A program made the position numbers and the translations under genes. A DNA stretch of 64,000 nt from Microvirga sesbaniae. Lineage in GTDB: Bacteria; Pseudomonadota; Alphaproteobacteria; Rhizobiales; Beijerinckiaceae. A model generated the notes under the pieces. That model did no database searches. It was not told where the DNA came from and saw only the letters and a list, made by a program, of their open reading frames with translations. The stretch covers positions 62,001 to 126,000 of the forward strand of contig NZ_JAMXFJ010000012.1 in assembly GCF_025460805.1 (NCBI RefSeq), read 5' to 3'. This document shows positions 25,597-36,647 of this stretch, piece after piece. Every line of letters begins with the position of its first letter. The first letter of the stretch is position 1.

Positions 25597-26724
25597 ATGG
25601 CAAAGACATCCTTTCTCCGCTCCCTCATCGCCGTCGCGGCTTTCCTGGCCGCCGGCCCGGCGGCCTATGCCCAGTCGGCGCAATGCCAGCGGTTCCAGGC
25701 CGAGCTGGCCTCCCTGGAGCGCAGCGGCGGGAGCGCGCCGACCGGCCAGATGCAGGCGCAGCGGGCGGAGATCAACCGCCTCGTCGTCTATTACCGCAAC
25801 ATCGGCTGCGAGCGCGGGCCCCTCGGCTTCCTGGCCGGCCCGGCCCCGGCCGAATGCGGCTCCATCGCCGGGCAGATCCGCCAGCTCGAGGCCGGCTATG
25901 CCCGCCTGGCGTCCCAGGCCGTCGACCAGAGCCAGATCGAGGCGCGCCGCCGGCAGCTCCAGGTGGCCGTCCAGCAGACCTGCGCCACCGACCAGCCCCG
26001 CGGCTTCTTCGAGTCCCTGTTCGGCGCCCCGCGCCAGCAGCAGCCGCAGCAGGAGATCATGCCCGAGGGCCAGCCGATCATCGCCGATGACGGCCCCCCG
26101 TCCATGGGCGGCGGGCGCCTGATCTGCGTGAAGACATGCGACGGGTCGTTCTTCCCGCTCACCACGCCGCCGGGCGGCGGCCAGAGCGCCAACGAGATGT
26201 GCCAGGCCCTCTGCCCCGGCACGGAGACCCTGGCCTATGCCTATCCGGGCGGCGATCAGGGCCTCAGCCGCGCCGCCTCCCTGTCCACGAACCAGCCCTA
26301 TGCGTCGCTGGCGAACGCCTTCAAGTTCCGCAAGAGCTTCGACGAGAGCTGCGCCTGCAAGAAGCACGACGAGAGCTGGGCCGTGGTCCTGCGCAAGGCC
26401 GAGAGCATGCTCCAGCAGCGCAAGGGCGACCTGATCGTGACCGCCGAGAAGGCCGAGGAGCTCTCCCGGCCGAAGACGCAGGCCGCCCGCAAGGCCGCCG
26501 ACAGGAAGGCCGACGAGGAGACCAAGGAGGCGGCCGAGATCGCCGCCGCCGCCCCGACGGCCAGCAAGGAATCGGCCGGCATCGGGCCGCAATCGATCGA
26601 GACCGGCGTCGTGGTCGGCCAGGGCGAGGGCTCGAAGCAGGAGGTCGAGGCGGGCAACGGCCAGAAGAAGACCGTCCGGGTGATCGCCCCCAACGTCGTC
26701 CCGGTGCCGCACGCGCAGAACTGA
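25597..26724 (+). CDS. Secreted DUF2865 protein
   Basis: A 375-residue exported protein typical of Hyphomicrobiales. Signal peptide 1-26 (AAYAQS), then a coiled, Gln-rich region with three conserved Cys (AQCQRFQ, NIGCERG, PAECGS, QTCATDQ). The DUF2865 core has ICVKTCDGSFFPL, NEMCQALCPGTET and SCACKKHDESW. The C-terminal 100 residues are Lys/Ala/Glu-rich, probably disordered, ending PHAQN. Function unknown; the Cys spacing suggests disulfides in the periplasm. ATG 25597 lacks a strong Shine-Dalgarno site. Confidence 0.88.
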   Translation: MAKTSFLRSLIAVAAFLAAGPAAYAQSAQCQRFQAELASLERSGGSAPTGQMQAQRAEINRLVVYYRNIGCERGPLGFLAGPAPAECGSIAGQIRQLEAGYARLASQAVDQSQIEARRRQLQVAVQQTCATDQPRGFFESLFGAPRQQQPQQEIMPEGQPIIADDGPPSMGGGRLICVKTCDGSFFPLTTPPGGGQSANEMCQALCPGTETLAYAYPGGDQGLSRAASLSTNQPYASLANAFKFRKSFDESCACKKHDESWAVVLRKAESMLQQRKGDLIVTAEKAEELSRPKTQAARKAADRKADEETKEAAEIAAAAPTASKESAGIGPQSIETGVVVGQGEGSKQEVEAGNGQKKTVRVIAPNVVPVPHAQN

Positions 26725-26771
26725 CGGGCTGAAGGCCGCGGTCGTTCCCGGCCGGGGTGGAAAAACTCCCA

Positions 26772-26965
26772 CGTCATGGCGCCCTCCGCCCTTCCTGCCA
26801 CCCTCCCCACGTCATGGCCGGCCTTGTGCCGGCCATCCCGGTAAGGTGAAGCGCGGCGTTCCAGACGATCGAGATCACCGGGACAAGCCCGGTGATGACG
26901 TGGAGAGGTGAAACGGGCCGGTGATGACGTGGAGAGGTGGCATGGGCCGGTGATGACGTGGCGAA
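26772..26965. repeat. Paired-hairpin repeat followed by degenerate tandem units
   Basis: A full copy at about 26810-26902 is followed by three short GCCGGTGATGACGTGG units (26892-26961) separated by 17-20 bp, apparently copies of the outer end alone. No gene lies in 26725-27055. Confidence 0.8.
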
Positions 26966-27055
26966 GGTGACGACGGGAGAGGGAGACGCCGCCTCCCCAT
27001 TCGGGCAGGAATGGCGTCCATTCCGCCCTGCCCGGGCCCATGCTATCAACCCGGC

Positions 27056-28023
<968 letters not shown>

Positions 28024-28027
<4 letters not shown>

Positions 28028-28785
28028 ACCTCTATGCCATCAAGGCCATCTATCTCTTCGAGATGGCGCGCACCTGGCGCACGCTGATGCAGAGCATCGC
28101 CTCGCCGGTGCTCTCCACCTCGCTCTATTTCATCGTGTTCGGCTCCGCCATCGGGTCGCGCATGGCCGATATCGACGGGGTCAGCTACGGTGCCTTCATC
28201 GTGCCGGGCCTGATCATGCTGTCCATCCTGACGGAGAGCATCTCGAACGCCTCCTTCGGCATCTACATGCCGAAATTCTCCGGCACCATCTACGAGATCC
28301 TCTCGGCGCCGATCTCGGCCCTCGAGACGGTGATCGGCTATGTGGGGGCGGCGGCCACCAAGTCGGTGATCATCGGAACCATCATCCTGGTCACGGCGCG
28401 GCTCTTCGTGGACTTCTCCATCGCGCATCCGGTCTGGATGGTCGCCTTCCTGGTGCTGACCTCCGTCACCTTCAGCCTGTTCGGCTTCATCATCGGCATC
28501 TGGGCCGACAGCTTCCAGAAGCTCCAGGTCGTGCCCCTGATGGTCGTGACGCCCCTGGCGTTCCTCGGCGGCAGCTTCTACTCCATCACCATGCTGCCGC
28601 CCTTCTGGCAGACGATCGCCCTGTTCAACCCGGTGGTCTATCTGGTGAGCGGCTTCCGCTGGAGCTTCTTCGGCGTCGCCGACGTGGATGTGGGCATCAG
28701 CCTCGGCATGACTCTGGTCTTCATGCTGATCTGCCTGGGCGTTGTCGGGTGGATCTTCAGGACGGGCTACAGGATCAAGGCGTAG
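28024..28785 (+). CDS. ABC-2 type transporter permease
   Basis: A 253-residue inner-membrane protein with six predicted helices, including [19 protein letters not shown] and [16 protein letters not shown], typical of the DrrB/YadH group. It pairs with the ATPase encoded immediately upstream, with a 4-bp overlap that implies coupling. Homologues export drugs, lipids or polysaccharides; the substrate cannot be told. The pair stands alone, without a regulator or periplasmic partner. Confidence 0.93.
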
Positions 28786-28795
28786 GCGCTTGCGC

Positions 28796-28920
28796 ACGTC
28801 ATCACCGGCCCATCCCACCCGCCACGTCATCACCGGGCTTGTCCCGGTGATCCCGCTTGTCTGAAACGCAGCGCCTTTCAGTATCGGGATGGCCGGCACA
28901 AGGCCGGCCATGACGTGGTG
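28796..28920. repeat. Paired-hairpin repeat, one copy
   Basis: A copy at about 28821-28917 lies between the convergent permease gene and gltX, preceded by a truncated CACGTCATCACCGGCCCATC (28796-28815). Confidence 0.85.
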
Positions 28921-28975
28921 AGGGTGGCAGGAAGGGCGGAGGCCGGGGCCGGGTGAGCGCCGGGACGGGGCGGGT

Positions 28976-30316
28976 TCAGGCCGCCTGCCCGGAAAGCCGC
29001 GCCCTCGCCCGCTCCGGTCCGATCAGCGGCAGCAGGGCGCCGAGTTCCGGACCGTGGTCGAGCCCGGTGAGCGCCAGGCGCAGGGGCATGAACAGGGCCT
29101 TGCCCTTCACCCCCGTGGCGGCCTTCACGGCGTCCGTCCAGGCCTTCCAGGTCGTCCCGTCCCAGGGCGCCTCGGGCAGAACGGCCGTGGCCGCCTCCGC
29201 GAACGCCCGGTCCTCGATCGCCGGCGCCACCGGGCCGCGCACCACCCTGGCCCATTCGGCCGCGTCCCGGAGCTTCGTCAGGTTGCCGCGCACGGCGTTC
29301 CAGAACGCCTCGCCCTCGTCGGCCCCGAGCGCCGCCAGCCGCTCGCGGGCGGCCGCGTAGGGCATGTCGTGGATCAGGCGGGCGTTCAGGTGCTCCAGCT
29401 CGCTCTCGTCGAACTTCGCCGGGGCGCGGGAGATGTGGGAGAAATCGATCAGGCGGGCGAGGTCGTCGAGATTGGCCACGGGCCGCACCGCCTCCGCCGA
29501 GCCCACCAGCACGGCGAGCGAGGCCACCGCCTGCGGCTCGAGGCCGGCCTCGCGCAGGCCCTGGATCGACAGGTGGCCCAGGCGCTTCGACAGGCCCTCG
29601 CCGCTCGCGGTGATCAGCAGGCTGTGATGGGCGAAGGTGGGCGCGGCTGCGCCGAGCGCCTCGAAGATCTGGATCTGCACCGCCGTGTTGGTCACGTGGT
29701 CCTCGCCCCGGATCACATGGGTGATCGCGAGGTCGATGTCGTCCACCACGGAGGGCAGCGTGTAGAGATAGGTCCCATCCTCGCGCACCAGCACCGGGTC
29801 GGAGAGCGAGCTGCAATCCACGTGGCAGGGCCCGCGCACGAGATCGTCCCAGGTGACATGCGTCGGCTCGAGGCGGAAGCGCCAATGGGGCCTGCGCCCC
29901 TCCCGCTCGAGCCTGGCCCGGTCCTCGTCGGTGAGCTTGAGGGCGGCCCGGTCGTAGATCGGCGGCAGGCCGCGGGCGAGCTGGCGCTTGCGGCGGAACT
30001 CCAGCTCCTCCTGCGTCTCGTAGCAGGGATAGAGGCGGCCGGCCGCCTTCAGCCGCCCGGCGGCCGCGTCGTAGAGGTCGAACCGGTCCGACTGGCGGAC
30101 GATCACGTCGGGAGGAATGCCGAGCCAGCGCAGGTCGGTCTCGATGGAATCCGCATATTCCTGCTTCGACCGCGCCACGTCCGTGTCGTCGAAGCGCAGG
30201 ATGAAGGTGCCGCCCTCCCGGCGCGCGAAGAGCGCGTTGAGCAGGGCCACGCGGGTGTTGCCGATATGGATGTGCCCGGTCGGGGACGGGGCGAAGCGGA
30301 CGATGGGTCTGGACAT
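28976..30316 (-). CDS. gltX: Glutamyl-tRNA synthetase (short paralogue)
   Basis: A 446-residue class I synthetase. HIGN is at residues 17-20 ([10 protein letters not shown]). The KMSKS loop is replaced by GEGLSKRLG, which keeps the SKR core, and DDTD/RGEDHV segments bind substrate. Many alphaproteobacteria encode two GluRS proteins; the length and the GLSKR loop fit the second type, which may charge tRNA-Gln or a subset of tRNA-Glu for the GatCAB route. That specificity is inferred from family knowledge, not shown. ATG 30316 gives [14 protein letters not shown]. Confidence 0.93.
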   Translation of the reverse strand: MSRPIVRFAPSPTGHIHIGNTRVALLNALFARREGGTFILRFDDTDVARSKQEYADSIETDLRWLGIPPDVIVRQSDRFDLYDAAAGRLKAAGRLYPCYETQEELEFRRKRQLARGLPPIYDRAALKLTDEDRARLEREGRRPHWRFRLEPTHVTWDDLVRGPCHVDCSSLSDPVLVREDGTYLYTLPSVVDDIDLAITHVIRGEDHVTNTAVQIQIFEALGAAAPTFAHHSLLITASGEGLSKRLGHLSIQGLREAGLEPQAVASLAVLVGSAEAVRPVANLDDLARLIDFSHISRAPAKFDESELEHLNARLIHDMPYAAARERLAALGADEGEAFWNAVRGNLTKLRDAAEWARVVRGPVAPAIEDRAFAEAATAVLPEAPWDGTTWKAWTDAVKAATGVKGKALFMPLRLALTGLDHGPELGALLPLIGPERARARLSGQAA

Positions 30317-30414
30317 GCAGATGCTATGGCGAAGCGCGCCGGGCCGCGCAAGGGGTGACGGGCGTTTCGACCGGGTCGTCCGGTCCCGCCACCTCCCGGG
30401 TCATGGCAGGCGAC

Positions 30415-30690
30415 AACACCCTCCCCACGTCATGGCCGGCCTTGTGCCGGCCATCCCGATCCGGTGAGGCTCGGCGTTCCCAACAATCGGGATCACCGGG
30501 ACAAGCCCGGTGATGACGTGGCGGGTGGTGTGGCCCGGTGCGAACACCCTCCGCCCTTCCTGCCACCCTCCGCCCTTCCCGCCACCCTCCGCACGTCATG
30601 GCCGGCCTTGTGCCGGCCATCCCGATCGGTAGGGCGCGGCGTCTCTCGGATCGGGATCACCGGGACAAGCCCGGTGATGACGTGGAGACG
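30415..30690. repeat. Paired-hairpin repeats, two copies
   Basis: Copies at about 30425-30521 and 30593-30683 lie between gltX and nadE, both minus-strand genes. They fill most of the 413-bp gap; no gene is seen. Confidence 0.85.
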
Positions 30691-30729
30691 GGGGCAAGGG
30701 CCGGTGAGGCCGGGCCGGATGCGGGCCCG

Positions 30730-32463
30730 TCAGACGTCCTGCGGGCCGACCCGCGGCTTGCCCATGGCGCGCTCCAGGGCCTCGTCCTTCCGGTGGGCGA
30801 CGAGCCCCTGGTCGCGGAACCGGTTGACGATCGGATAGCGGCGGTCGCGGCCGAAGTTCTTGCGCGTCACCTTCACGCCGGGCGCCGCCTGGCGGCGCTT
30901 GTACTCGGCGAGATAGAGCAGGCGCTCCACCTTCTTGACCACCTCCAGGTCGTAGCCCTTGGCCACGATGTCGGAGACGCGAAGCTCCTCCTCCACGAGG
31001 CCGCGCAGGATCTCGTCCAGATCCTCGTAGGGCGGCAGGGAATCCTGGTCCTTCTGGTTCTCGCGCAGCTCGGCGGTCGGCGCCTTCGACAGGATGTTAT
31101 CCGGGATGACGATGCCGTCGGGCCCGAGGGCGCCGTCCGGCTTCCAGCGGTTGCGCAGGGCCGAGATGCGGTAGACCTCCATCTTGTAGAGGTCCTTGAT
31201 CGGGTTGAAGCCGCCGTTCATGTCGCCGTAGATGGTGGCGTAGCCCACCGACATCTCCGACTTGTTGCCCGTCGTCACCACCATGGCGCCGAACTTGTTG
31301 GAGATCGCCATGAGGATGGTCCCGCGGGCGCGGCTCTGGAGGTTCTCCTCGGTGATGTCCCGCTCCCGGCCGGCGAAGAGAGGCTGCAGGGCCGCCTCGA
31401 AGCCCTCGACCGGCTCGGCGATCGGCAGGATGTCGTAGCGGACGCCGAGCGCCTTGGCGCAATCCTCCGCGTCCTTGAGCGACTCGCCCGAGGTGTAGCG
31501 GTAGGGCAGCATCACGCAATGGACCCGGTCGGGCCCGAGCGCATCCACCGCCATGGCGGCGCAGATGGCGGAATCGATGCCGCCCGAGAGGCCCAGCACC
31601 ACCCCGGGGAAGCGGTTCTTCTCCACGTAGTCGCGCAGGCCCAGGACGCAGGCGGCGTAATCGGCCTCCCGGCCCTCCTCGACCGTCTCCATGGGGGCCT
31701 CGCGGCAGGCCCAGCCGTCCTCGCCCTTCTCCCAGACGGTCAGCACGAGGGCCTCCTCGAAGGCCGGCAGCTGGCCGGCGAGGGAGCAATCCGCGTTGAG
31801 GATGAAGGAGGCGCCGTCGAAGACGAGCTCGTCCTGGCCGCCGACCTGGTTGAGATAGACGAGCGGCAGGCCGCTTTCCGTCACCCGGGCGCTGGCGATG
31901 CTGAAGCGCTCGTCCGTCTTGCCGCGATGATAGGGCGAGCCGTTCGGCACCAGGAGCAGCTCGGCCCCGGTCTCGGCCAGGCACTCGACCACGTCGCCGC
32001 TCCAGATGTCCTCGCAGATCGGGACGCCGATGCGGATGCCGCGGAAATTGACCGGGCCCGGCAGCGGCCCGGGGTCGAAATTGCGCTTCTCGTCGAACAC
32101 GTCGTAGTTCGGCAGGTCCACCTTGTAGCGCACGGTGATCGCGCCGTTGTCGAGCAGCGCATAGGCGTTGTAGAGGGCGTCGCCCTCGCGCCAGGGCAGC
32201 CCGATGAGCATCCCCGGGCCGCCATCGGCGGTCTCGCGGGCCAGGCGCTCCAGGGCCGCCCGGCAGGTATCCTGGAAGGCGGGCTTCAGCACCAGGTCCT
32301 CGGCCGGATAGGCGGCGAGGAACTGCTCCGTGAACATCACGAGGTCGGCGCCGAGACGGGCCGCCCGGGCGCGGGCCTGGCGTGCCTTCTCCTCGTTGCC
32401 GGCCACGTCGCCGACAATGGGGTTGAGTTGCGCGAGGGCGATCTTGAGCGTGTTCTGAGCCAT
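30730..32463 (-). CDS. nadE: Glutamine-dependent NAD+ synthetase
   Basis: A 577-residue enzyme that amidates nicotinate adenine dinucleotide to NAD+ with glutamine as ammonia donor. The N-terminal nitrilase-type amidase has the triad Glu46 (FTEQF), Lys114 (RYKVDLP) and Cys150 (VPICEDIW). The C-terminal synthetase has the PP-loop LSGGIDSA (292-299) and TTGNKSEMSVGY. ATG 32463 gives MAQNTLKIALAQ; upstream sequence is repeat. Length is typical of the fused form. Confidence 0.96.
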   Translation of the reverse strand: MAQNTLKIALAQLNPIVGDVAGNEEKARQARARAARLGADLVMFTEQFLAAYPAEDLVLKPAFQDTCRAALERLARETADGGPGMLIGLPWREGDALYNAYALLDNGAITVRYKVDLPNYDVFDEKRNFDPGPLPGPVNFRGIRIGVPICEDIWSGDVVECLAETGAELLLVPNGSPYHRGKTDERFSIASARVTESGLPLVYLNQVGGQDELVFDGASFILNADCSLAGQLPAFEEALVLTVWEKGEDGWACREAPMETVEEGREADYAACVLGLRDYVEKNRFPGVVLGLSGGIDSAICAAMAVDALGPDRVHCVMLPYRYTSGESLKDAEDCAKALGVRYDILPIAEPVEGFEAALQPLFAGRERDITEENLQSRARGTILMAISNKFGAMVVTTGNKSEMSVGYATIYGDMNGGFNPIKDLYKMEVYRISALRNRWKPDGALGPDGIVIPDNILSKAPTAELRENQKDQDSLPPYEDLDEILRGLVEEELRVSDIVAKGYDLEVVKKVERLLYLAEYKRRQAAPGVKVTRKNFGRDRRYPIVNRFRDQGLVAHRKDEALERAMGKPRVGPQDV

Positions 32464-32551
32464 GACACCTGAGCACCGGACCCGACCGTGGAGGCCACGC
32501 TCGAGATCCACCCGACGCTCCCTTTCCTGCTGACGCATCGTTCCGGGCGGA

Positions 32552-32645
32552 AAGCCGGGGACCGGATTTCCGCATGATGCCTGGATCTAGAGCATCGGAC
32601 CCAAAAGGGGAATCCACTTTTGGGATCGGGGCCGACGCTCCTGCG
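32552..32645. repeat. Dispersed repeat of the GAGCATCGGA family
   Basis: AGAGCATCGGACCCAAAAGG and CCACTTTTGGGATCGGGGCC (32589-32631) form an imperfect palindrome that ends GACGCTC, preceded by a degenerate GGAAAGCCGGGGACCGG unit (32549-32568). Confidence 0.7.
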
Positions 32646-32659
32646 AGCACCCTCCGGCG

Positions 32660-33145
32660 TCATGGCACCCTCCGCCCTTCCGGCCACCCTCCCCACGTCA
32701 TGGCACCCTCCGCCCTCCCTGCCACCCTCCGCACGTCATGGCCGGCCTTGTGCCGGCCATCCCGATGCGGTGAGGCGCGGCGCCCTTCCGATCGAGATCA
32801 CCGGGACAAGCCCGGTGATGACGTGGAGGGTGGTGTGAGGGGGTGATGATCCCCTCCCCACGTCATGGCCGGCCTTGCGCCGGCCATCCCGATAAGGTGA
32901 AGCGCCGTGCCCTTCCGATCGGGATCACCGGGACAGGCCCGGTGATGACGTGGCGTGTGTATGGCCCGGTGCGAACACCCTCCACGTCATGGCACCCTCC
33001 GCCCTTCCGGCCACCCTCCGCACGTCATGGCCGGCCTTGTGCCGGCCATCCCGATGCGGTGAGGCGCGGCGCTCCCAACAATCGGGATCACCGGGACGAG
33101 CCCGGTGATGACGTGGAGGGTGGTGTGAGCGGGTGATGACGTGGT
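32660..33145. repeat. Paired-hairpin repeats, three copies
   Basis: Copies at about 32733-32825, 32859-32953 and 33020-33114, with linkers of CACCCTCCGCCCTTCC type. The unit from 32940 to 33145 ends in ATGACGTGGTGTGTGTGG, a tail also seen at 18235, 53930 and 59675. Confidence 0.85.
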
Positions 33146-33245
33146 GTGTGTGGTCCGTTTTCAGCTCTCCTGCAAAGCTCAAGTTTCTGGTGGAACCCGC
33201 AACAGTCCAGTTCGTTATTTCCACACGAAACACTGGGAGACTGAC

Positions 33246-33329
33246 ATGTTGAAAGGCGGCCTGCTCTGGCTTATCGGCATTCCTCTGCCGATCATTCTTA
33301 TTCTCTTCTTCATGGGCTGGCTGAATTGA
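33246..33329 (+). CDS. 27-residue single-span membrane peptide
   Basis: A small ORF with a short basic start (MLKGG) and a continuous hydrophobic stretch (about residues 5-25, LLWLIGIPLPIILILFFMGW) that ends with a Trp-Leu-Asn. GGGAG lies 8 nt before ATG 33246, and a strong bidirectional terminator begins 35 bp after the stop codon. Local GC is lower than the surroundings. The setting indicates a real small transcript. Function is unknown; the Pro-containing helix suggests an inner-membrane regulator or toxin-like peptide, but no antitoxin is apparent. Confidence 0.65.
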   Translation: MLKGGLLWLIGIPLPIILILFFMGWLN

Positions 33330-33363
33330 GCCCAACGACGAGTAGAGTTGCGTATGCGTAAAG

Positions 33364-33396
33364 AAAAAGGGGCGCCCCAAGCGCCCCTTTTTCTTA
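33364..33396. terminator. Bidirectional intrinsic terminator
   Basis: GGGGCGC (33369-33375), loop CCCAA, GCGCCCC (33381-33387), flanked by A5 on the left and T5 on the right. It serves the small membrane ORF on the plus strand and the DAHP synthase gene on the minus strand, whose stop codon is at 33411. Confidence 0.9.
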
Positions 33397-33410
33397 AATG
33401 GCCCAGTCGT

Positions 33411-34796
33411 TCATTCCGCCGCCAGGGCGGTCGGTCGTTCCCTTGACTGGCGCTCGCGCTTGATGAGCTCCGAGGTCAGGAACGCGATCTCCAGCGCCTG
33501 CTCGGCGTTGAGGCGCGGGTCGCAATAGGTGTGGTAGCGGTCGCGCAGGTCCGCGTCGGTGAGCGCGCGGGCGCCGCCCGTGCATTCCGTGACGTTCTTG
33601 CCGGTCATCTCCAGGTGGATGCCGCCCGCATGGGTGCCTTCCGCCTGATGGATGGCGAAGAAGTCCCGCACCTCGCCCATGACGCGCTCGAACGGGCGGG
33701 TCTTGTAGCCCGAGGCCGCCTTGATGGTGTTGCCGTGCATGGGATCGCAGGACCACACCACCGTGCGGCCCTCCTTCTGCACCGCCCGGATCAGGCCCGG
33801 CAGGTGCTCGGCGACCGTGTCGGCGCCGAAGCGGCAGATCAGGGTCAGGCGGCCGGCCTCGTCCTCGGGATTGAGGGCTTCGATGAGCTTGAGCAGCCCG
33901 TCGGCCGTGAGCGACGGGCCGCATTTGAGCCCGATCGGGTTCTTGATGCCGCGCATGTATTCCACGTGGGCGTGGTCGAGCTGGCGGGTGCGGTCGCCGA
34001 TCCAGAGCATGTGGCCGGAGGTGGCGTACCAGTCGCCGGTCGTGGAATCGACCCGGGTCATGGCCTCCTCGTAGCCGAGCAGCAGGGCCTCGTGGCTGGT
34101 GTAGAAATCCGTGGAGCGCATCTCGGGATGCGTTTCGGGATCGATCCCGATGGCCCGCATGAAGTTCAGGCTCTCGGTGATGCGCTCGGCGAGCTCGCTG
34201 TAGCGGGAGGATTGCGGGGAATCCTTCACGAAGCCGAGCATCCAGCGATGGGCGTTCTCGAGATTGGCGTAGCCGCCGGTGGCGAAGGCGCGGATCAGGT
34301 TCAGGGTCGCGGCCGACTGGCGGTAGGCCATGAGCTGGCGGCGCGGATCGGGCGTGCGCGCCTCCGGCGTGAAGGCGATGTCGCTGATGATGTCGCCCCG
34401 GTAGCTCGGCAGCTCGACGCCGTCGATGGTCTCCGTCGGGGCCGAGCGCGGCTTGGCGAACTGGCCGGCCGCGCGGCCGACCTTCACCACCGGCGAGCCG
34501 CCCGCATAGGTCAGCACCACGGCCATCTGGAGGAACAGGCGGAAGAAGTCGCGGATGTTGTCGGCCGAATGCTCGGCGAAGCTCTCGGCGCAGTCGCCGC
34601 CCTGGAGCAGGAAGGCCTCGCCCTTGGCGACCTTGCCCAGGGTCCGCTTCAGCTTGCGGGCCTCGCCCGCAAACACCAGCGGGGGAAAGCCGGCGAGCTG
34701 CTGCTCGACGCTCTCGAGCGCCTCAAGGTCCGGATAGGCCGGCACCTGCTGGATCGGCTTGTTTCTCCAGCTGTCGGGCGTCCACCGCTCGGTCAT
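33411..34796 (-). CDS. aroG: Class II 3-deoxy-7-phosphoheptulonate synthase
   Basis: A 461-residue plant-type (class II) DAHP synthase that joins phosphoenolpyruvate and erythrose 4-phosphate in the first step of the shikimate pathway. Motifs include [11 protein letters not shown] (metal-binding Cys), [33 protein letters not shown] and the DPMHGNT segment. No extra regulatory domain is present. ATG 34796 gives [11 protein letters not shown], the usual N-terminus. The gene ends at the shared terminator. A short upstream ORF was examined as a leader peptide but lacks aromatic codons. Confidence 0.95.
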   Translation of the reverse strand: MTERWTPDSWRNKPIQQVPAYPDLEALESVEQQLAGFPPLVFAGEARKLKRTLGKVAKGEAFLLQGGDCAESFAEHSADNIRDFFRLFLQMAVVLTYAGGSPVVKVGRAAGQFAKPRSAPTETIDGVELPSYRGDIISDIAFTPEARTPDPRRQLMAYRQSAATLNLIRAFATGGYANLENAHRWMLGFVKDSPQSSRYSELAERITESLNFMRAIGIDPETHPEMRSTDFYTSHEALLLGYEEAMTRVDSTTGDWYATSGHMLWIGDRTRQLDHAHVEYMRGIKNPIGLKCGPSLTADGLLKLIEALNPEDEAGRLTLICRFGADTVAEHLPGLIRAVQKEGRTVVWSCDPMHGNTIKAASGYKTRPFERVMGEVRDFFAIHQAEGTHAGGIHLEMTGKNVTECTGGARALTDADLRDRYHTYCDPRLNAEQALEIAFLTSELIKRERQSRERPTALAAE

Positions 34797-34974
34797 GACA
34801 CTTACCCCCGTGTCCTTTCTCAGAGTCCTCGTCGTTCACCGCAACAAGCGGCACGAAACGGCACCTATACACGACATCTTCAAAAAGGCGAGTGCGCTGG
34901 TTCACAGACCTGCTCCAGGGGACCGGATGCCGCGGCGCTCTTCCGGCCGGGATCACCGGGACAGGGCCGGTCCT

Positions 34975-35090
34975 GCCACCCTCTCCCACGTCATGGCCGG
35001 CCTTGTGCCGGCCATCCCGATCGGAAGGGCGCGGCGCTTCAGTCAATCGGGATCACCGGCACAAGGCCGGTGATGACGTGGAGGGTGGTG
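34975..35090. repeat. Paired-hairpin repeat, one copy
   Basis: A copy at about 34987-35082 lies between the gor and DAHP synthase genes, both on the minus strand. The rest of 34797-35138 shows no gene. Confidence 0.85.
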
Positions 35091-35138
35091 TGACCCGGTG
35101 CCGACACCCTCCCCCTCCGACAGAGCCCTCGGGCCTCC

Positions 35139-36539
35139 CTACCCGACCGCCACGGGCGTCTTGACCACCACGGGCGTGCGCATGGTGACCAGTTCCTCGG
35201 CTGCCGTCGGGTGAACCGCGACGGTGCGGTCGAAATCGGCCTTGGTGGCCCCCATGGTGACGGCGATGCCGGCGAGCTGGATCATCTCGCCCGCGTCGTG
35301 CCCCATGATGTGGACGCCCACCACCTTGTCGCTGTCCCGGTCGACGATGAGCTTCATGAAGACCCGGTCCTTGCCGCCCGACAGGGTGGCCTTCATGGGC
35401 CTGAAGGCGGTCTTGTAGACGTCGATCTCGCCATAGATGGCCCGCGCGGCCGCCTCGCCGCAGCCGATGACGCCGATCTCCGGGGTCGAGAACACCGCCG
35501 TGGGAATGAGGTCGTGGTCGACCATGGTGGGCCTGGCCCCGAACACCGTGTCGGCGAAGGCGTGTCCCTCGCGGATGGCGATGGGCGTGAGGTTCGCCCG
35601 GTTGGTCACGTCCCCCACGGCGTAGATCGACGGCACGAGGGTCTGGGAATAGCCGTCCACCGGGATCGCCCCGACCTCGTCCACCGTGATGCCCGCCTTC
35701 TCCAGGCCGAGCCCGGTCGTGTTGGGCCGCCGCCCGGTGGCCACGAGAACCTGGTCGACGACCCGGACCGAGCCGTCGGACAGGGTCGCGGCGATGCCGT
35801 CGGGCGTCTTTTCCAGGCGCATGAGGGTCGTGCCGAGAGCCAGATCGATGCCGCGCTGGAGATAGGCCTCGCCGAGCGCGTCCCGGATGTCCTCGTCGAA
35901 GCCGCGCAGGAGCTTGTCGCCCCGGTGCAGGAGGGTGACCTCGCTGCCGAGCCCGGCGAAGACGCCCGCGAACTCGACCGCGATGTAGCCGCCGCCGACC
36001 ACGAGGATGCGCTTCGGCTGGGTCTCCAGGTGGAAGACCTCGTTGGACGTGATGCCGAGCTCGCCGCCCGGAATGACCGGCTCCAGGGTCGGATGGGCGC
36101 CCACCGCCACCAGGATGACGCGGGCGCGGACCCGCGCGCCGGTCTTGAGCACGTGGACCGTATGGGCGTCCTCGATCACGGCGCGGCTGTCGATCACCTC
36201 GACGCCGGCCTTGTCCAGGTTCGCCCGGTAGATGCCCTCGAGCCGGTCGATCTCCCGGTCCTTGTTGCGGATCAGGGTCGCCCAGTCGAAGCGCGTCTCG
36301 CCGACGCTCCAGCCGAAGCCTTCCGCGTCGTGGAAGTCGTCGGCGAAGCGGCTGGCATAGACCATCAGCTTCTTCGGCACGCAGCCGCGGATGACGCAGG
36401 TGCCGCCGACCCGGTATTCCTCCGCCAGCATGACCCTCGCGCCATAGCCCGCCGCGATGCGGGCGGCACGAACGCCGCCGGACCCGCCTCCGATCACGAA
36501 GAGGTCGACGTCGAAAGAGGACATGCCGGAAGTGGACAT
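35139..36539 (-). CDS. gor: Glutathione-disulfide reductase
   Basis: A 466-residue FAD- and NADPH-dependent flavoprotein. It has an N-terminal FAD site (FVIGGGSGGVRAARIA), a redox-active CVIRGC disulfide (GGTCVIRGCVPKK), the central NAD(P) site (ILVVGGGYIAVEFAG) with later HRGDKLLRGFD, and the C-terminal VHPTAAEE with the His-Glu pair that protonates the thiol. These fit glutathione reductase rather than lipoamide dehydrogenase. ATG 36539 has GGAG 9 nt upstream; ATG 36524 is the alternative. It is divergent from tctC. Confidence 0.93.
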   Translation of the reverse strand: MSTSGMSSFDVDLFVIGGGSGGVRAARIAAGYGARVMLAEEYRVGGTCVIRGCVPKKLMVYASRFADDFHDAEGFGWSVGETRFDWATLIRNKDREIDRLEGIYRANLDKAGVEVIDSRAVIEDAHTVHVLKTGARVRARVILVAVGAHPTLEPVIPGGELGITSNEVFHLETQPKRILVVGGGYIAVEFAGVFAGLGSEVTLLHRGDKLLRGFDEDIRDALGEAYLQRGIDLALGTTLMRLEKTPDGIAATLSDGSVRVVDQVLVATGRRPNTTGLGLEKAGITVDEVGAIPVDGYSQTLVPSIYAVGDVTNRANLTPIAIREGHAFADTVFGARPTMVDHDLIPTAVFSTPEIGVIGCGEAAARAIYGEIDVYKTAFRPMKATLSGGKDRVFMKLIVDRDSDKVVGVHIMGHDAGEMIQLAGIAVTMGATKADFDRTVAVHPTAAEELVTMRTPVVVKTPVAVG

Positions 36540-36647
36540 GAGGCGGTCTCCGCTCGGTTCTGCAACTCGATCATTCATATAAGGACGCATCTGGCCGAAG
36601 TCCTCCGCCAGCCCTGCTTCGGAGACATGGCTGCTCACCTGAATCGC

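Noticed and set aside
34850..34895. A 13-codon minus-strand ORF upstream of the DAHP synthase gene as an attenuation leader
   Set aside because: It contains no Phe, Tyr or Trp codons, and no competing hairpins or U-tract follow.
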